From NCBI GenBank assembly GCA_003551945.1, contig PUNZ01000242.1, positions 1 to 13,590 of the forward strand: a stretch of DNA of 13,590 bases. Direction: 5' to 3'. The notes beneath the pieces were generated by a model that saw nothing but the letters and a program-made list of their open reading frames with translations, made no database searches and was not told where the DNA came from. This stretch comes from Halovenus sp. Its GTDB lineage: Archaea; Halobacteriota; Halobacteria; Halobacteriales; Haloarculaceae. This document shows positions 7,255 through 13,492 of this stretch, in pieces. Numbering within the stretch: the stretch's first letter is position 1; each line of letters starts with the position of its first letter. Made by a program: the position numbers and the translations under genes.

Positions 7255-7265
7255 TTTATATACTA
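7255..7265 (-). promoter_or_regulatory. TATA box of the dms operon
   Basis: On the minus strand TAGTATATAAA is a near-consensus archaeal TATA box about 60 nt upstream of the dmsE ATG. The implied leader is about 35 nt, unlike the leaderless genes elsewhere in the window. It lies within the 101-base gap after dmsR, so the structural genes have their own promoter. Confidence 0.75.
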
Positions 7266-7298
7266 TCGAAAAGTCGGCCGCTCACAGCAACAGACAGG

Positions 7299-7985
7299 TC
7301 AATCGTCGTCGCTCCAACACGCACACTCACAGTCAAGCTGTCGGAAGACGTTTGCCGTCGCTCGTGTGAGTCGCTGAGACGCTGCTGAGTTGCTTATTCC
7401 GAGGTCCGACGCGACCGTCTCAATGCCCACATCCGAACCAGCATCATAGTAGCCAAGCTCTTTTGCCCGGTGGGCTGCCTCTCGTTGTTTTGCGGTCAAT
7501 TGACTCAGGTCGACTGAACACTCTTCAGCATACTCGGTCTGGTCAGTCCGGGTAAGAGACCGAAGCGAAACATCCTCACACCGCTCGGTGAGGTCAGAAA
7601 CAAACGACGAGACGGAGTCAGATTCAGTCATATACGTCTCCACAACGAACGAGCCAGGTTGGACTGAGAGGTAGCGGGGAATGCACCCATACGCGGAGAA
7701 GATATCACGCGGGCAGTGAGCGCAGATAGCTGACGAAAACTGTTTTGTCCCCTCTTGGGTGCCGGTTTCAGTTTCCTCTCTGAGGTCAATATCCACTCGG
7801 CAATCGCCATCCTCGAAACGAACCTCTGCGTCGAGAATATCGCCATCAAGAGTGTCCATAACGCATGGCCCAGCTCGGGTGATTTCCAACACGACACGGA
7901 CATTTCTGTCCTCGAATTGTTCGGAGGTGTTTTGACTCGTACCACCGTTTCCGACGCTGTCGTGTTGCGATTGTTCAGTGGACAT
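7299..7985 (-). CDS. dmsR: DmsR-like Cys-rich Bat-type HTH_10 transcriptional regulator
   Basis: This 228-residue protein has a variable N-terminal domain and a C-terminal HTH_10 domain: LTAKQREAAHRAKELGYYDAG (163-183), then the helix-turn-helix VASDLGISNSAASQRL (191-206). It has ten Cys, unusual for a haloarchaeal protein. They include C88-x2-C91-x9-C101 in the sensor half and a C-terminal cluster C219-x-C221-x-C223. This suggests metal or Fe-S binding, or thiol-based redox or oxygen sensing (inference). It lies directly upstream of dmsEABCD on the same strand, as dmsR does in Halobacterium, where a Bat-like protein is associated with anaerobic induction of the operon. The start at 7985 is the first ATG after a TATA-like element at 8038-8047, and no Shine-Dalgarno is visible. 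Family secure; the symbol follows synteny. Confidence 0.87.
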   Translation of the reverse strand: MSTEQSQHDSVGNGGTSQNTSEQFEDRNVRVVLEITRAGPCVMDTLDGDILDAEVRFEDGDCRVDIDLREETETGTQEGTKQFSSAICAHCPRDIFSAYGCIPRYLSVQPGSFVVETYMTESDSVSSFVSDLTERCEDVSLRSLTRTDQTEYAEECSVDLSQLTAKQREAAHRAKELGYYDAGSDVGIETVASDLGISNSAASQRLTRATANVFRQLDCECACWSDDD

Positions 7986-8037
7986 GACTCTGTGATATGG
8001 GGGGGACCGTTCCAGCTAGAACTTCGTTCCGAGTCAT
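7984..8037. repeat. Nested inverted repeats in the dmsR promoter/leader
   Basis: ATGACTC (7984-7990), which includes two bases of the dmsR start codon, is the exact reverse complement of GAGTCAT (8031-8037). Between them GTTCCAGCTAGAAC (8009-8022) is a near-perfect palindrome with one mismatched pair, and CGTTCC occurs twice (8008-8013, 8025-8030). The inner dyad falls about where transcription should start relative to the TATA-like element, so an operator is the simpler reading. A start-codon hairpin is possible only if the message begins further upstream. Confidence 0.45.
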
Positions 8038-8047
8038 CCTAAATACG
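8038..8047 (-). promoter_or_regulatory. Probable TATA element of dmsR
   Basis: CGTATTTAGG on the minus strand is the best AT-rich element upstream of dmsR, about 55-60 nt before its ATG. The match is weaker than for the dms operon promoter, and it is followed by the nested inverted repeats. Confidence 0.4.
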
Positions 8048-8135
8048 CGAGGTTTTTTTCAACAGATGAGAATCAGAAGGCAACGCGGGAGCGACAGCCT
8101 CATGGCTACCTTCGGCATCGATGGGTTGCGACGCA

Positions 8136-8966
8136 TCACTGTTCGTGCGCCCAGAACTCGCCGTCGACCGTGACCTCTTTTTTGAATAGTGGAACCTCAT
8201 CTTTCAATCGATTGATGCCATCTTCGACCGTCTGGAACGCTTCACTGCGGTGGCCTGCGAGAACCACAACAAAGACGATATCCTCACCTGCCTCGACGAT
8301 ACCCGTTCGGTGGTGCATGCGCACGTCGTAGACACCCTCTCTCGCTTCAAGTTCATCGATAATGGCAGCCATCCGCTCTTCTGCGACGCCCTCGTACTTT
8401 TCGAACTCGAGAAACTCCGTCGGGGCATCGTCCGGTGAGTCTTTCTCTCTCACACGGCCGGTAAACGTGGCGATTGCGCCGGCCCTGTCAGCAGCCTCGG
8501 ATTGTTTACTCCGTTCAACCAAGGACGTGAGTGTCTCGTAGGGTTCGAGCGAATCGAGTGAGTCGATGACAGCGTCAAGAGCGATATCGTCGGCTGTTGG
8601 TGCCTGTGCAACGATGTCAGAATCAGCAGTGGCCTCCTCCTCCCCTAACACGACCATCGGAAGGGCACTTCCACGATACCCTTCGACGAGTGCGTAATCA
8701 CAAATTGGAGCGAGTTCGTCAAGTGCATCCGTAAGCGAGCGGTCCGCACCCGTTGCGAACCACTGGGACTCGGCAAGCCCATACGTCCGGATTGCCCCTG
8801 CACTGCGATGGCGAGCCGTATCCTTTCCGTCGGTATCCAGCGTCGGCTCACAGTCAATGTGTTTGATTGTTCCCACGGTACCCGTTGTCGACAACCGCTC
8901 CGTCAGGCGTTCGATAAGTGTTGTCTTCCCTGTATTCGATGGACCCGTGACTGCCAGCACCTGCAT
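8136..8966 (-). CDS. moaE: MobB-MoaE fusion: molybdopterin-guanine dinucleotide factor plus molybdopterin synthase large subunit
   Basis: This 276-residue protein joins two cofactor enzymes. Residues 1 to about 150 are MobB-like, a P-loop GTP-binding protein linked to guanylylation of molybdopterin: GPSNTGKTT (8-16), KHIDCEPTLDTDGKDTARH (35-53, the MobB K-H..D..GKD.xRH pattern), and VEGYRG (94-99). Residues from about 155 to 276 are MoaE, which with MoaD turns cyclic pyranopterin monophosphate into molybdopterin: TGRVREKD (169-176), LEFEKYEGVAEERM (186-199), RTGIVEAGE (220-228), AGHRSEAF (237-244) and the catalytic Lys region FKKEVTVDGEFW (261-272). Its product is what DmsA needs (bis-MGD cofactor). 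The ATG at 8966 has a TATA element about 29 nt upstream, so it is probably leaderless. It is divergent from moeA. The fusion is intact, with no frameshift. Confidence 0.94.
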   Translation of the reverse strand: MQVLAVTGPSNTGKTTLIERLTERLSTTGTVGTIKHIDCEPTLDTDGKDTARHRSAGAIRTYGLAESQWFATGADRSLTDALDELAPICDYALVEGYRGSALPMVVLGEEEATADSDIVAQAPTADDIALDAVIDSLDSLEPYETLTSLVERSKQSEAADRAGAIATFTGRVREKDSPDDAPTEFLEFEKYEGVAEERMAAIIDELEAREGVYDVRMHHRTGIVEAGEDIVFVVVLAGHRSEAFQTVEDGINRLKDEVPLFKKEVTVDGEFWAHEQ

Positions 8967-8990
8967 AACTGGTCATTTGTTCCGTGGGTG

Positions 8991-9000
8991 CTTTTACTAA
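8991..9000 (-). promoter_or_regulatory. TATA box of mobB-moaE
   Basis: TTAGTAAAAG on the minus strand is centred about 29 nt before the ATG at 8966, consistent with a leaderless transcript. It shares the 100-base divergent region with the moeA promoter. Confidence 0.5.
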
Positions 9001-9030
9001 CCGGAATTACGACCCTATGAACTGAAAAAT

Positions 9031-9049
9031 GAGTACGCTCTTTGTACTC
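9031..9049. promoter_or_regulatory. Dyad in the moeA / mobB-moaE divergent promoter region
   Basis: GAGTAC (9031-9036) and GTACTC (9044-9049) are perfect inverted 6-base arms around a 7-base spacer. They follow an A-rich possible TATA element of moeA (9021-9030) and end 17 nt before its ATG. An operator that ties cofactor synthesis to molybdate or tungstate supply, or to anaerobiosis, would fit this position; alternatively it is an mRNA leader hairpin. Confidence 0.45.
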
Positions 9050-9066
9050 GCCGCCACAGATGGAGT

Positions 9067-10902
9067 ATGCGCCGTGAATTCAGGTCACTGAGCCCACCTG
9101 ATGCCGTCCACGAGACAATAGATTCGCTCGATTTGGAGTGTCCGACCGAGCACGTCCCGCTCGAACAGGCCGCAGGTCGCGTGCTCGCTGACCGTCTCAG
9201 CGCCCCGCTGGATGTCCCGGGATTCGACCGTGCCGCCATGGATGGCTACGCAGTTGTTGCCTCGTCCACAGTCGGTGCAAGCGAAGGAAACCCAGTAACG
9301 CTAGAGAGAGGTGGTGCCGTCCATGCAGGAGAAACACCACCAGCGAACCTGAACACCGGAGAAGCCCTCGAAATTGCAACGGGTGCGGTGCTGCCGCCTG
9401 CGACAGACGCGGTGATTCCAGTGGAACGAACCCACGAACATGAGGATACTGTCGAGATACAGAGCGCGGTTGCGCCGGGGGATAACGTCATGCCGCGTGG
9501 TGCGGATATCGCTAGCGGAGACCGTGCGCTCGGCCCTGGTACCCGGCTGGGGCCGCGTCATATCGGCTTGCTTGCCGCACTCGGACATGAAACGGTGCCG
9601 GTTCGCCGTCAGCCTCGGGTAGCCATCATTTCAACTGGGGAAGAACTCGTCCAACCTGGCGAGCCGCTTGATTCGGCTGCGGGCCAGATATACGACGTAA
9701 ACAGCCATGCGATTGCTGCGGCAGTGCGCACAGCAGGCGGGACACCGACAATTTATGAGACGGCAGGCGACGACTATGACTCGCTTACCGAGACACTTTC
9801 CGACGCAGCCACACGCGCGGACATACTGCTGACTTCCGGCTCAACGAGCGCTGGAAGTACGGACCTGCTCTATCGCGTGATCGAACAGGAGGGAGAGATA
9901 TTGCTCCATGGCGTCTCGGTCAAACCCGGTCGACCGCTGCTTGTGGGGACCGTGTTCGAGACGCCATACATTGGCCTCCCCGGCTATCCAGTCTCCGCGT
10001 TAACGATTTTCCGCGTCTTCGTTGCGCCACGGCTTCGAGCGGTAAGCGGGACCCCAGAATCCCCGCGTGCAACTGTCACCGCCTCGCTCGCCTCTCGCGT
10101 CCGGTATGATGGCGGGCGGCTCCGTCTTGTGCCAGTCGGGCTGGTCGAGGATGGAGCGGGGTCGCTGGTTGCATACGCCCCCGAAAAAGGAAGCGGGGCG
10201 ACAACGACGCTGGTCGAAACCGACGGCATCGTCCGAATGCCGCCGGAACAAAACATGTTGTCGCCGGGGGCGGACGTAACCGTCGAGCGGTTCGACCCGA
10301 CCAGTCCGATTCCCTCGCTGCTTGGGGTTGGCGAACCCGACCCTGTGCTGTGGGACCTGCTCGATGCGGTCGAAGGGAGTCGCTTTTTACCCCTGAATCA
10401 GGCTGATGCTGACCGCTGGGTTGCTGATGAGGTGCCAGATATCATCGCCCGGGCAGGAAGCGAACCACCGAGCGAGGACAGCACGGAACCCCTTGCCAGT
10501 TGGGAGCGAGACTGGGGGCTTCTCGTCCCGGCAGGAAACCCGCAGGATATCGACGGCTGTGCTGACCTCACGGAAGACGGTGTTCAGCTTGCAAACCTCT
10601 CCCCGGCACTCTCACTCCGAAATGCGTTCGACCGCGTGCTAGACGAACAAGATATCGATTCCGAGGCGATAGCCGGGTATCATCGCGGCCTTCCGGGGTT
10701 GACATCCCCCGCCCACAGCGTTGCATCGGGCCGTGCAACCGTCGGCATTGGACTCGTTGAGACTGCAACAGACCTTGGCCTCGGTTCGATTTCGCTCGGA
10801 ACACAACAAATTGAACTCCGCGTCCGCCCTGACCGGCAGGCAAAAGCCGCAGTGTCTGCTCTTGAATCAGCAGCGTCGAAGAAGCAGCTCGATGCGGAAT
10901 AA
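9067..10902 (+). CDS. moeA: MoeA with C-terminal periplasmic-binding-protein-like (LysR-substrate-type) domain
   Basis: This 611-residue protein. Residues 1 to about 408 are MoeA, which inserts molybdate into adenylylated molybdopterin: FDRAAMDGYAVV (53-64), VMPRGADI (141-148), ISTGEEL (188-194), DVNSHAI (210-216), TSGSTSAGSTD (256-266, in place of bacterial TSGGVS.G..D), VSVKPGRP (283-290) and GLPGYPVSAL (303-312). The remaining 200 residues match the PBP-like domain often fused to archaeal MoeA, thought to sense or bind a small anion: WGLLVPAGNP (483-492) and ASGRATVGIGL (553-563) are recognisable. The usual opening GSHD is replaced by GEPD (422-425), and the Gly-Ser-x-Gly-Gly loop is not seen, so this domain looks degenerate. 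It is divergent from mobB-moaE and convergent with moaC. ATG 9067 is the first in frame after the upstream dyad. Confidence 0.93.
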   Translation: MRREFRSLSPPDAVHETIDSLDLECPTEHVPLEQAAGRVLADRLSAPLDVPGFDRAAMDGYAVVASSTVGASEGNPVTLERGGAVHAGETPPANLNTGEALEIATGAVLPPATDAVIPVERTHEHEDTVEIQSAVAPGDNVMPRGADIASGDRALGPGTRLGPRHIGLLAALGHETVPVRRQPRVAIISTGEELVQPGEPLDSAAGQIYDVNSHAIAAAVRTAGGTPTIYETAGDDYDSLTETLSDAATRADILLTSGSTSAGSTDLLYRVIEQEGEILLHGVSVKPGRPLLVGTVFETPYIGLPGYPVSALTIFRVFVAPRLRAVSGTPESPRATVTASLASRVRYDGGRLRLVPVGLVEDGAGSLVAYAPEKGSGATTTLVETDGIVRMPPEQNMLSPGADVTVERFDPTSPIPSLLGVGEPDPVLWDLLDAVEGSRFLPLNQADADRWVADEVPDIIARAGSEPPSEDSTEPLASWERDWGLLVPAGNPQDIDGCADLTEDGVQLANLSPALSLRNAFDRVLDEQDIDSEAIAGYHRGLPGLTSPAHSVASGRATVGIGLVETATDLGLGSISLGTQQIELRVRPDRQAKAAVSALESAASKKQLDAE

Positions 10903-10932
10903 TACCTACGAGCGAAATAAAATAGTAACTCG

Positions 10933-10946
10933 TGCCTACGTAGGCA
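10933..10946. terminator. Perfect palindrome between convergent moeA and moaC, possible shared terminator
   Basis: TGCCTACGTAGGCA is a perfect 14-base palindrome in the 101-base gap between the two stop codons (10902 and 11004). A T-rich tract follows on each strand (TTTTAATA at 10961-10968 on plus, TATTTTATTT about 10 bases beyond on minus), as expected for a two-way terminator. Archaeal termination mostly depends on the U-tract, so the dyad could instead be a protein site. Confidence 0.4.
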
Positions 10947-11003
10947 TCACCTGGAGAAGATTTTAATACCTTCAAAGGCATTAGATGCGTATCAGAACAG
11001 AAT

Positions 11004-11492
11004 CTACTGTTCGGACTCACGACCTTCGACGAACTTTGTCACCACTCGAATATCCTCGATGGCAGTGTCAGGATACGACCCGTCATCAGCTTTTTCGGCT
11101 GATTTAACCATATCCCAGATAACGGTGAGGCCAGCGGTCACGCCGTCAATTGCCTCCATCTCACAGCCGGTTTTTCCCACCGTTTCGACGGCGACTTCGA
11201 GCGTGACAGTCTCCGTATCCAACTCGAAGGAGGTATCGATGTTTGTAATCGGAATCTGATGGCACATTGGTACGCGTTCCCAGGTGTGTTTCACGGCCTG
11301 AATGGCACCGATACGTGCAGTCGTGAGGACATCCCCTTTCTCGACGGTGTCCTCACGGATGCTGTCGACAGTCTCGGCACGGAGACGAATCGCACCCTGC
11401 GCGACGGCACGTCGTTTTGCGTCTTCCTTTGCCCCCACGTCAACCATCTGTGCCGTGCCTTCATCGGTGACGTGCGTGAACTCCTCGCTCAT
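11004..11492 (-). CDS. moaC: MoaC, cyclic pyranopterin monophosphate synthase
   Basis: This 162-residue enzyme completes the first stage of molybdopterin synthesis after MoaA, forming cyclic pyranopterin monophosphate. Family motifs are all present: QMVDVG (15-20), KGDVLTTARIGAIQAVKHT (52-70), PMCHQIPI (75-82), VGKTGCEMEAIDGV (105-118) and TVIWDMVK (123-130), including the conserved Lys residues used in catalysis. Length is normal. The ATG at 11492 overlaps the moaB stop by four bases (ATGA), so the two are translationally coupled. The frame stays open upstream to 11588 but that segment is moaB in another frame. It is cytoplasmic. Only moaC, moaE, moaB, mobB and moeA are here; moaA and moaD must lie elsewhere. 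Confidence 0.96.
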   Translation of the reverse strand: MSEEFTHVTDEGTAQMVDVGAKEDAKRRAVAQGAIRLRAETVDSIREDTVEKGDVLTTARIGAIQAVKHTWERVPMCHQIPITNIDTSFELDTETVTLEVAVETVGKTGCEMEAIDGVTAGLTVIWDMVKSAEKADDGSYPDTAIEDIRVVTKFVEGRESEQ

Positions 11493-12007
11493 GATTCCCC
11501 CTGCGTGTGGCTCACGATGTGTGCAACTGTCGGAAGGATGAGTTCCTCTGTGCCGAAGGTGGCACCGGCCTCGCTTCCCGGCAGACAAAAGACAGGCACA
11601 CCATCGATGACGCCCCCGGTCGCCCGAGAAAGGATTGCCCGCGGGCCGATATCGTCGTAGGAACGCGACCGAAAGAGTTCGCCAAAGCCGGGAATTTCGC
11701 GGTCAAACTGCGGACGCAGTGCCTCAACGGTCACATCGGTTGGTGACAGTCCAGTCCCACCACTCGTGATGACTGCCTCAACTTCGTCAGTGGAGACGAA
11801 CTCCGCAACTGCCTCGCTAATTTCGGTCGCGTCGTCAGTCACAAGGTCACGGGCAACGACCTCGTGGCCTGCACCTTCGATGAGCGAGACAAGCGCATCG
11901 CCGGAACTGTCCTCCGCGAGCGACCGACTGGAGGAAATCGTCAGTACAGCAATCCCCAGGTCGGTCAGTACTTCGTGTGGATGGTCGTGGTCATCCGTCG
12001 CTGGCAT
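11489..12007 (-). CDS. moaB: MoaB/MogA-family molybdopterin adenylyltransferase
   Basis: This 172-residue protein of the MoaB/MogA fold adenylylates molybdopterin before MoeA inserts the metal. Signatures are AVLTISSSR (20-28), ITSGGTGLSPTDVTVEAL (80-97, with the catalytic Asp91) and FCLPGSEAGA (140-149). In archaea that have a MoaB-type protein and no MogA it serves as the adenylyltransferase, which I assume here. The ATG at 12007 is preferred to a GTG at 12022, because GGAG lies at a suitable distance upstream and the longer form adds only a few residues. A His/Asp-rich N-terminal stretch (DDHDHPHE, 5-12) could weakly bind metal. It heads the moaB-moaC pair, with a 4-base overlap. I see no strong TATA box in the 100 bases before it. 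Confidence 0.93.
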   Translation of the reverse strand: MPATDDHDHPHEVLTDLGIAVLTISSSRSLAEDSSGDALVSLIEGAGHEVVARDLVTDDATEISEAVAEFVSTDEVEAVITSGGTGLSPTDVTVEALRPQFDREIPGFGELFRSRSYDDIGPRAILSRATGGVIDGVPVFCLPGSEAGATFGTEELILPTVAHIVSHTQGES

Positions 12008-12107
12008 ACAGGTACTCCACACTGGAGCCTCTTGAAGACAACTGCTCGGCTGAAATCATCGTGGAAACCAACAGCAAAAGCCCACTAGCAGAGGGATATG
12101 CCGTGTG

Positions 12108-12485
12108 CTAGGGGGTGGGAGGTTCGTATTCATTGCAGTTACGCCAGGAGACGTCGAGCGTAAATTGTTCTTCTGGTGTGTACGTGAGTTTTACCCTGTC
12201 GATAGTCGCTTGGAACTCTCTCCTGTGTCGCCCTTCCGTCGAGACTCGGAACTGTTCGTTGAGAAGGTCGAGTTCAACAAGACGGTCTATCTTCCGGTAG
12301 ATGGTCGACAGAGAGAGCCCACAAGTCGATTCAAGTTCCTCGGCAGAGAGAGGACTGCGACTAGTTGCCGACAGTATCTCCTGTGCGTGCTCGTCAACCA
12401 ACACTGCCAGCAGTATCGACGGATCGTCGATAGTAGTCGCTTCACTGTCCGCCTGACGACTCGGTACTGATGAGGAGTGATTCAT
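12108..12485 (-). CDS. Small winged-helix (ArsR-like) transcriptional regulator
   Basis: This 125-residue acidic protein has a disordered N-terminus (1-20) and a winged-helix domain (about 22-105): DPSILLAVLVDEHAQEILSA (21-40), then the helix-turn-helix LSAEELESTCGLSLSTIYRKIDRLVELDLL (46-75), and a wing around 80-103. It resembles haloarchaeal ArsR/DUF-type regulators rather than the Bat HTH_10 group. It has two Cys (C55 in the turn of the HTH, C117) but no clear metal site. It starts at ATG 12485, preceded by a TATA box about 60 nt upstream. It lies 100 bases upstream of moaB on the same strand, so a link to cofactor genes is possible but not shown. Target unknown. Confidence 0.82.
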   Translation of the reverse strand: MNHSSSVPSRQADSEATTIDDPSILLAVLVDEHAQEILSATSRSPLSAEELESTCGLSLSTIYRKIDRLVELDLLNEQFRVSTEGRHRREFQATIDRVKLTYTPEEQFTLDVSWRNCNEYEPPTP

Positions 12486-12540
12486 TGTCGTGGCCCTCTC
12501 GGTGTTCCCTTGGCTCTCGGCACTGTTGAGTTCTCAGTTG

Positions 12541-12550
12541 GCATATACTA
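12541..12550 (-). promoter_or_regulatory. TATA box of the small winged-helix regulator
   Basis: TAGTATATGC on the minus strand, similar to the dms operon box TAGTATATAAA, lies about 60 nt upstream of the ATG at 12485 and after the stop of the next regulator (12593). The implied leader is about 30 nt. Confidence 0.6.
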
Positions 12551-12592
12551 ACGGCGAATCGAATAGGCGATGAGAACAGGTCGAAAATACTG

Positions 12593-13342
12593 TTAAAGCG
12601 TTTGCTGGACAAACTGAGAGACGATACGGTCTTCAGCAGTCCGAAGACGATACTGGATGGTTGACCGAGGTTCATCTAATATCGACGCCAAATCTGAGAC
12701 AGAAACTTCGCGTGGCCGTTCGTAATAACCGTGGGTAACAGCCGCCTGTAATACCTGCCAATGTTCTGGTGAAAAATCTGAAACAATCCTCTCGGTTGCT
12801 TTCCAGTTGCCGGCACTGCTGATATGGGATAACGAGAGGGACACCCCATCACGAAGATGCGATTCTATCGAATCATAAACATCCCCGATAGAGTGGCCTC
12901 CTGGGAAAAGAACACGCCAGCGATACTCATTGCCAACTCGTCGAGATTCAAATACGACTCCCTTTTCAACATGGTTCAAAATAAAATATGGTACCGAGCG
13001 ACACGCTTCGATTTCGTGACGAAGTGTGTAAATTGTTCGACTTGTTTCTCGACGGTCGAGGACATAATATCTCCGCCCGGTTTCGCACTTATTGACATCA
13101 AAGCACTCGTTGCAGCGAGTGTCATCAAGAAAGATATTGTCGAATGCACGCAACGCTTCATCCGTTCCTTTAGCGTGGTCAAGTCGCCACATGTGTGTGT
13201 TGCTCACGAAAATGGCGGAAGACCACAACGAAAGAGAGTCGTACTGCCTGAAGACGTCCATCAACTGATCAGCACCTGGCTCGAACTTGAGAACGAACTC
13301 AAATTCGCGTGTCTCCTCGGTTGCCGTTGACGCAGCGGTCAT
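12593..13342 (-). CDS. Cys-containing HTH_10 transcriptional regulator divergent from katG
   Basis: This 249-residue protein. Residues 12 to about 175 form a mixed alpha/beta sensor part with C77-x2-C80-x5-C86 (CNECFDVNKC) and C114, a set that could hold zinc or an Fe-S cluster or react with oxidants. The C-terminus is HTH_10: FSPEHWQVLQAAVTHGYYERP (190-210), then VSDLASILDEPRSTIQYRL (215-233). ATG 13342 is chosen because a TATA-like TACTTTATCC lies about 29 nt upstream. The frame is open up to 13492, and ATG 13456 would add a Cys-rich stretch, but that region also holds the divergent promoter and a dyad. The divergent pair with katG, 150 bases apart, suggests control of peroxide defence. The gene is clearly AT-richer than its neighbours, which may mean recent transfer. 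Family sure, role inferred. Confidence 0.84.
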   Translation of the reverse strand: MTAASTATEETREFEFVLKFEPGADQLMDVFRQYDSLSLWSSAIFVSNTHMWRLDHAKGTDEALRAFDNIFLDDTRCNECFDVNKCETGRRYYVLDRRETSRTIYTLRHEIEACRSVPYFILNHVEKGVVFESRRVGNEYRWRVLFPGGHSIGDVYDSIESHLRDGVSLSLSHISSAGNWKATERIVSDFSPEHWQVLQAAVTHGYYERPREVSVSDLASILDEPRSTIQYRLRTAEDRIVSQFVQQTL

Positions 13343-13366
13343 CTTAGTTTTTGCTAATTGCTGAGC

Positions 13367-13376
13367 GGATAAAGTA
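13367..13376 (-). promoter_or_regulatory. TATA-like element of the katG-divergent regulator
   Basis: TACTTTATCC on the minus strand is centred about 29 nt before the ATG at 13342, giving a leaderless transcript. It is the main support for the short start over the longer open frame. Confidence 0.5.
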
Positions 13377-13430
13377 CTGCTGTAAACAAACGCTAGTGGT
13401 AGGTTATGACGAGCCTCATCGAACGTACAG

Positions 13431-13444
13431 TTAGCACATGCTAA
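13431..13444. promoter_or_regulatory. Dyad in the katG / regulator divergent promoter region
   Basis: TTAGCACATGCTAA has perfect 6-base arms (TTAGCA, TGCTAA) around a CA centre. A further TGCTAA occurs at 13352-13357, in front of the regulator. It lies 48 bases before the katG ATG at 13493, in a position to serve an activator or repressor of either gene. Confidence 0.45.
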
Positions 13445-13492
13445 ACAAGATTTCATCCTACTCACCGGCGTATGTTCGACCGGATACAACAC

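Noticed and set aside
8054..8060. T7 run on the plus strand as a terminator
   Set aside because: No plus-strand gene ends nearby, and on the minus strand, where mobB-moaE ends, it reads as A7, which is not a termination signal.
13343..13492. N-terminal extension of the katG-divergent regulator (Cys-rich, from ATG 13456 or further)
   Set aside because: The stretch contains the divergent promoter and dyad, and a TATA-like element about 29 nt before ATG 13342 favours the shorter form. N-terminal data could reverse this.
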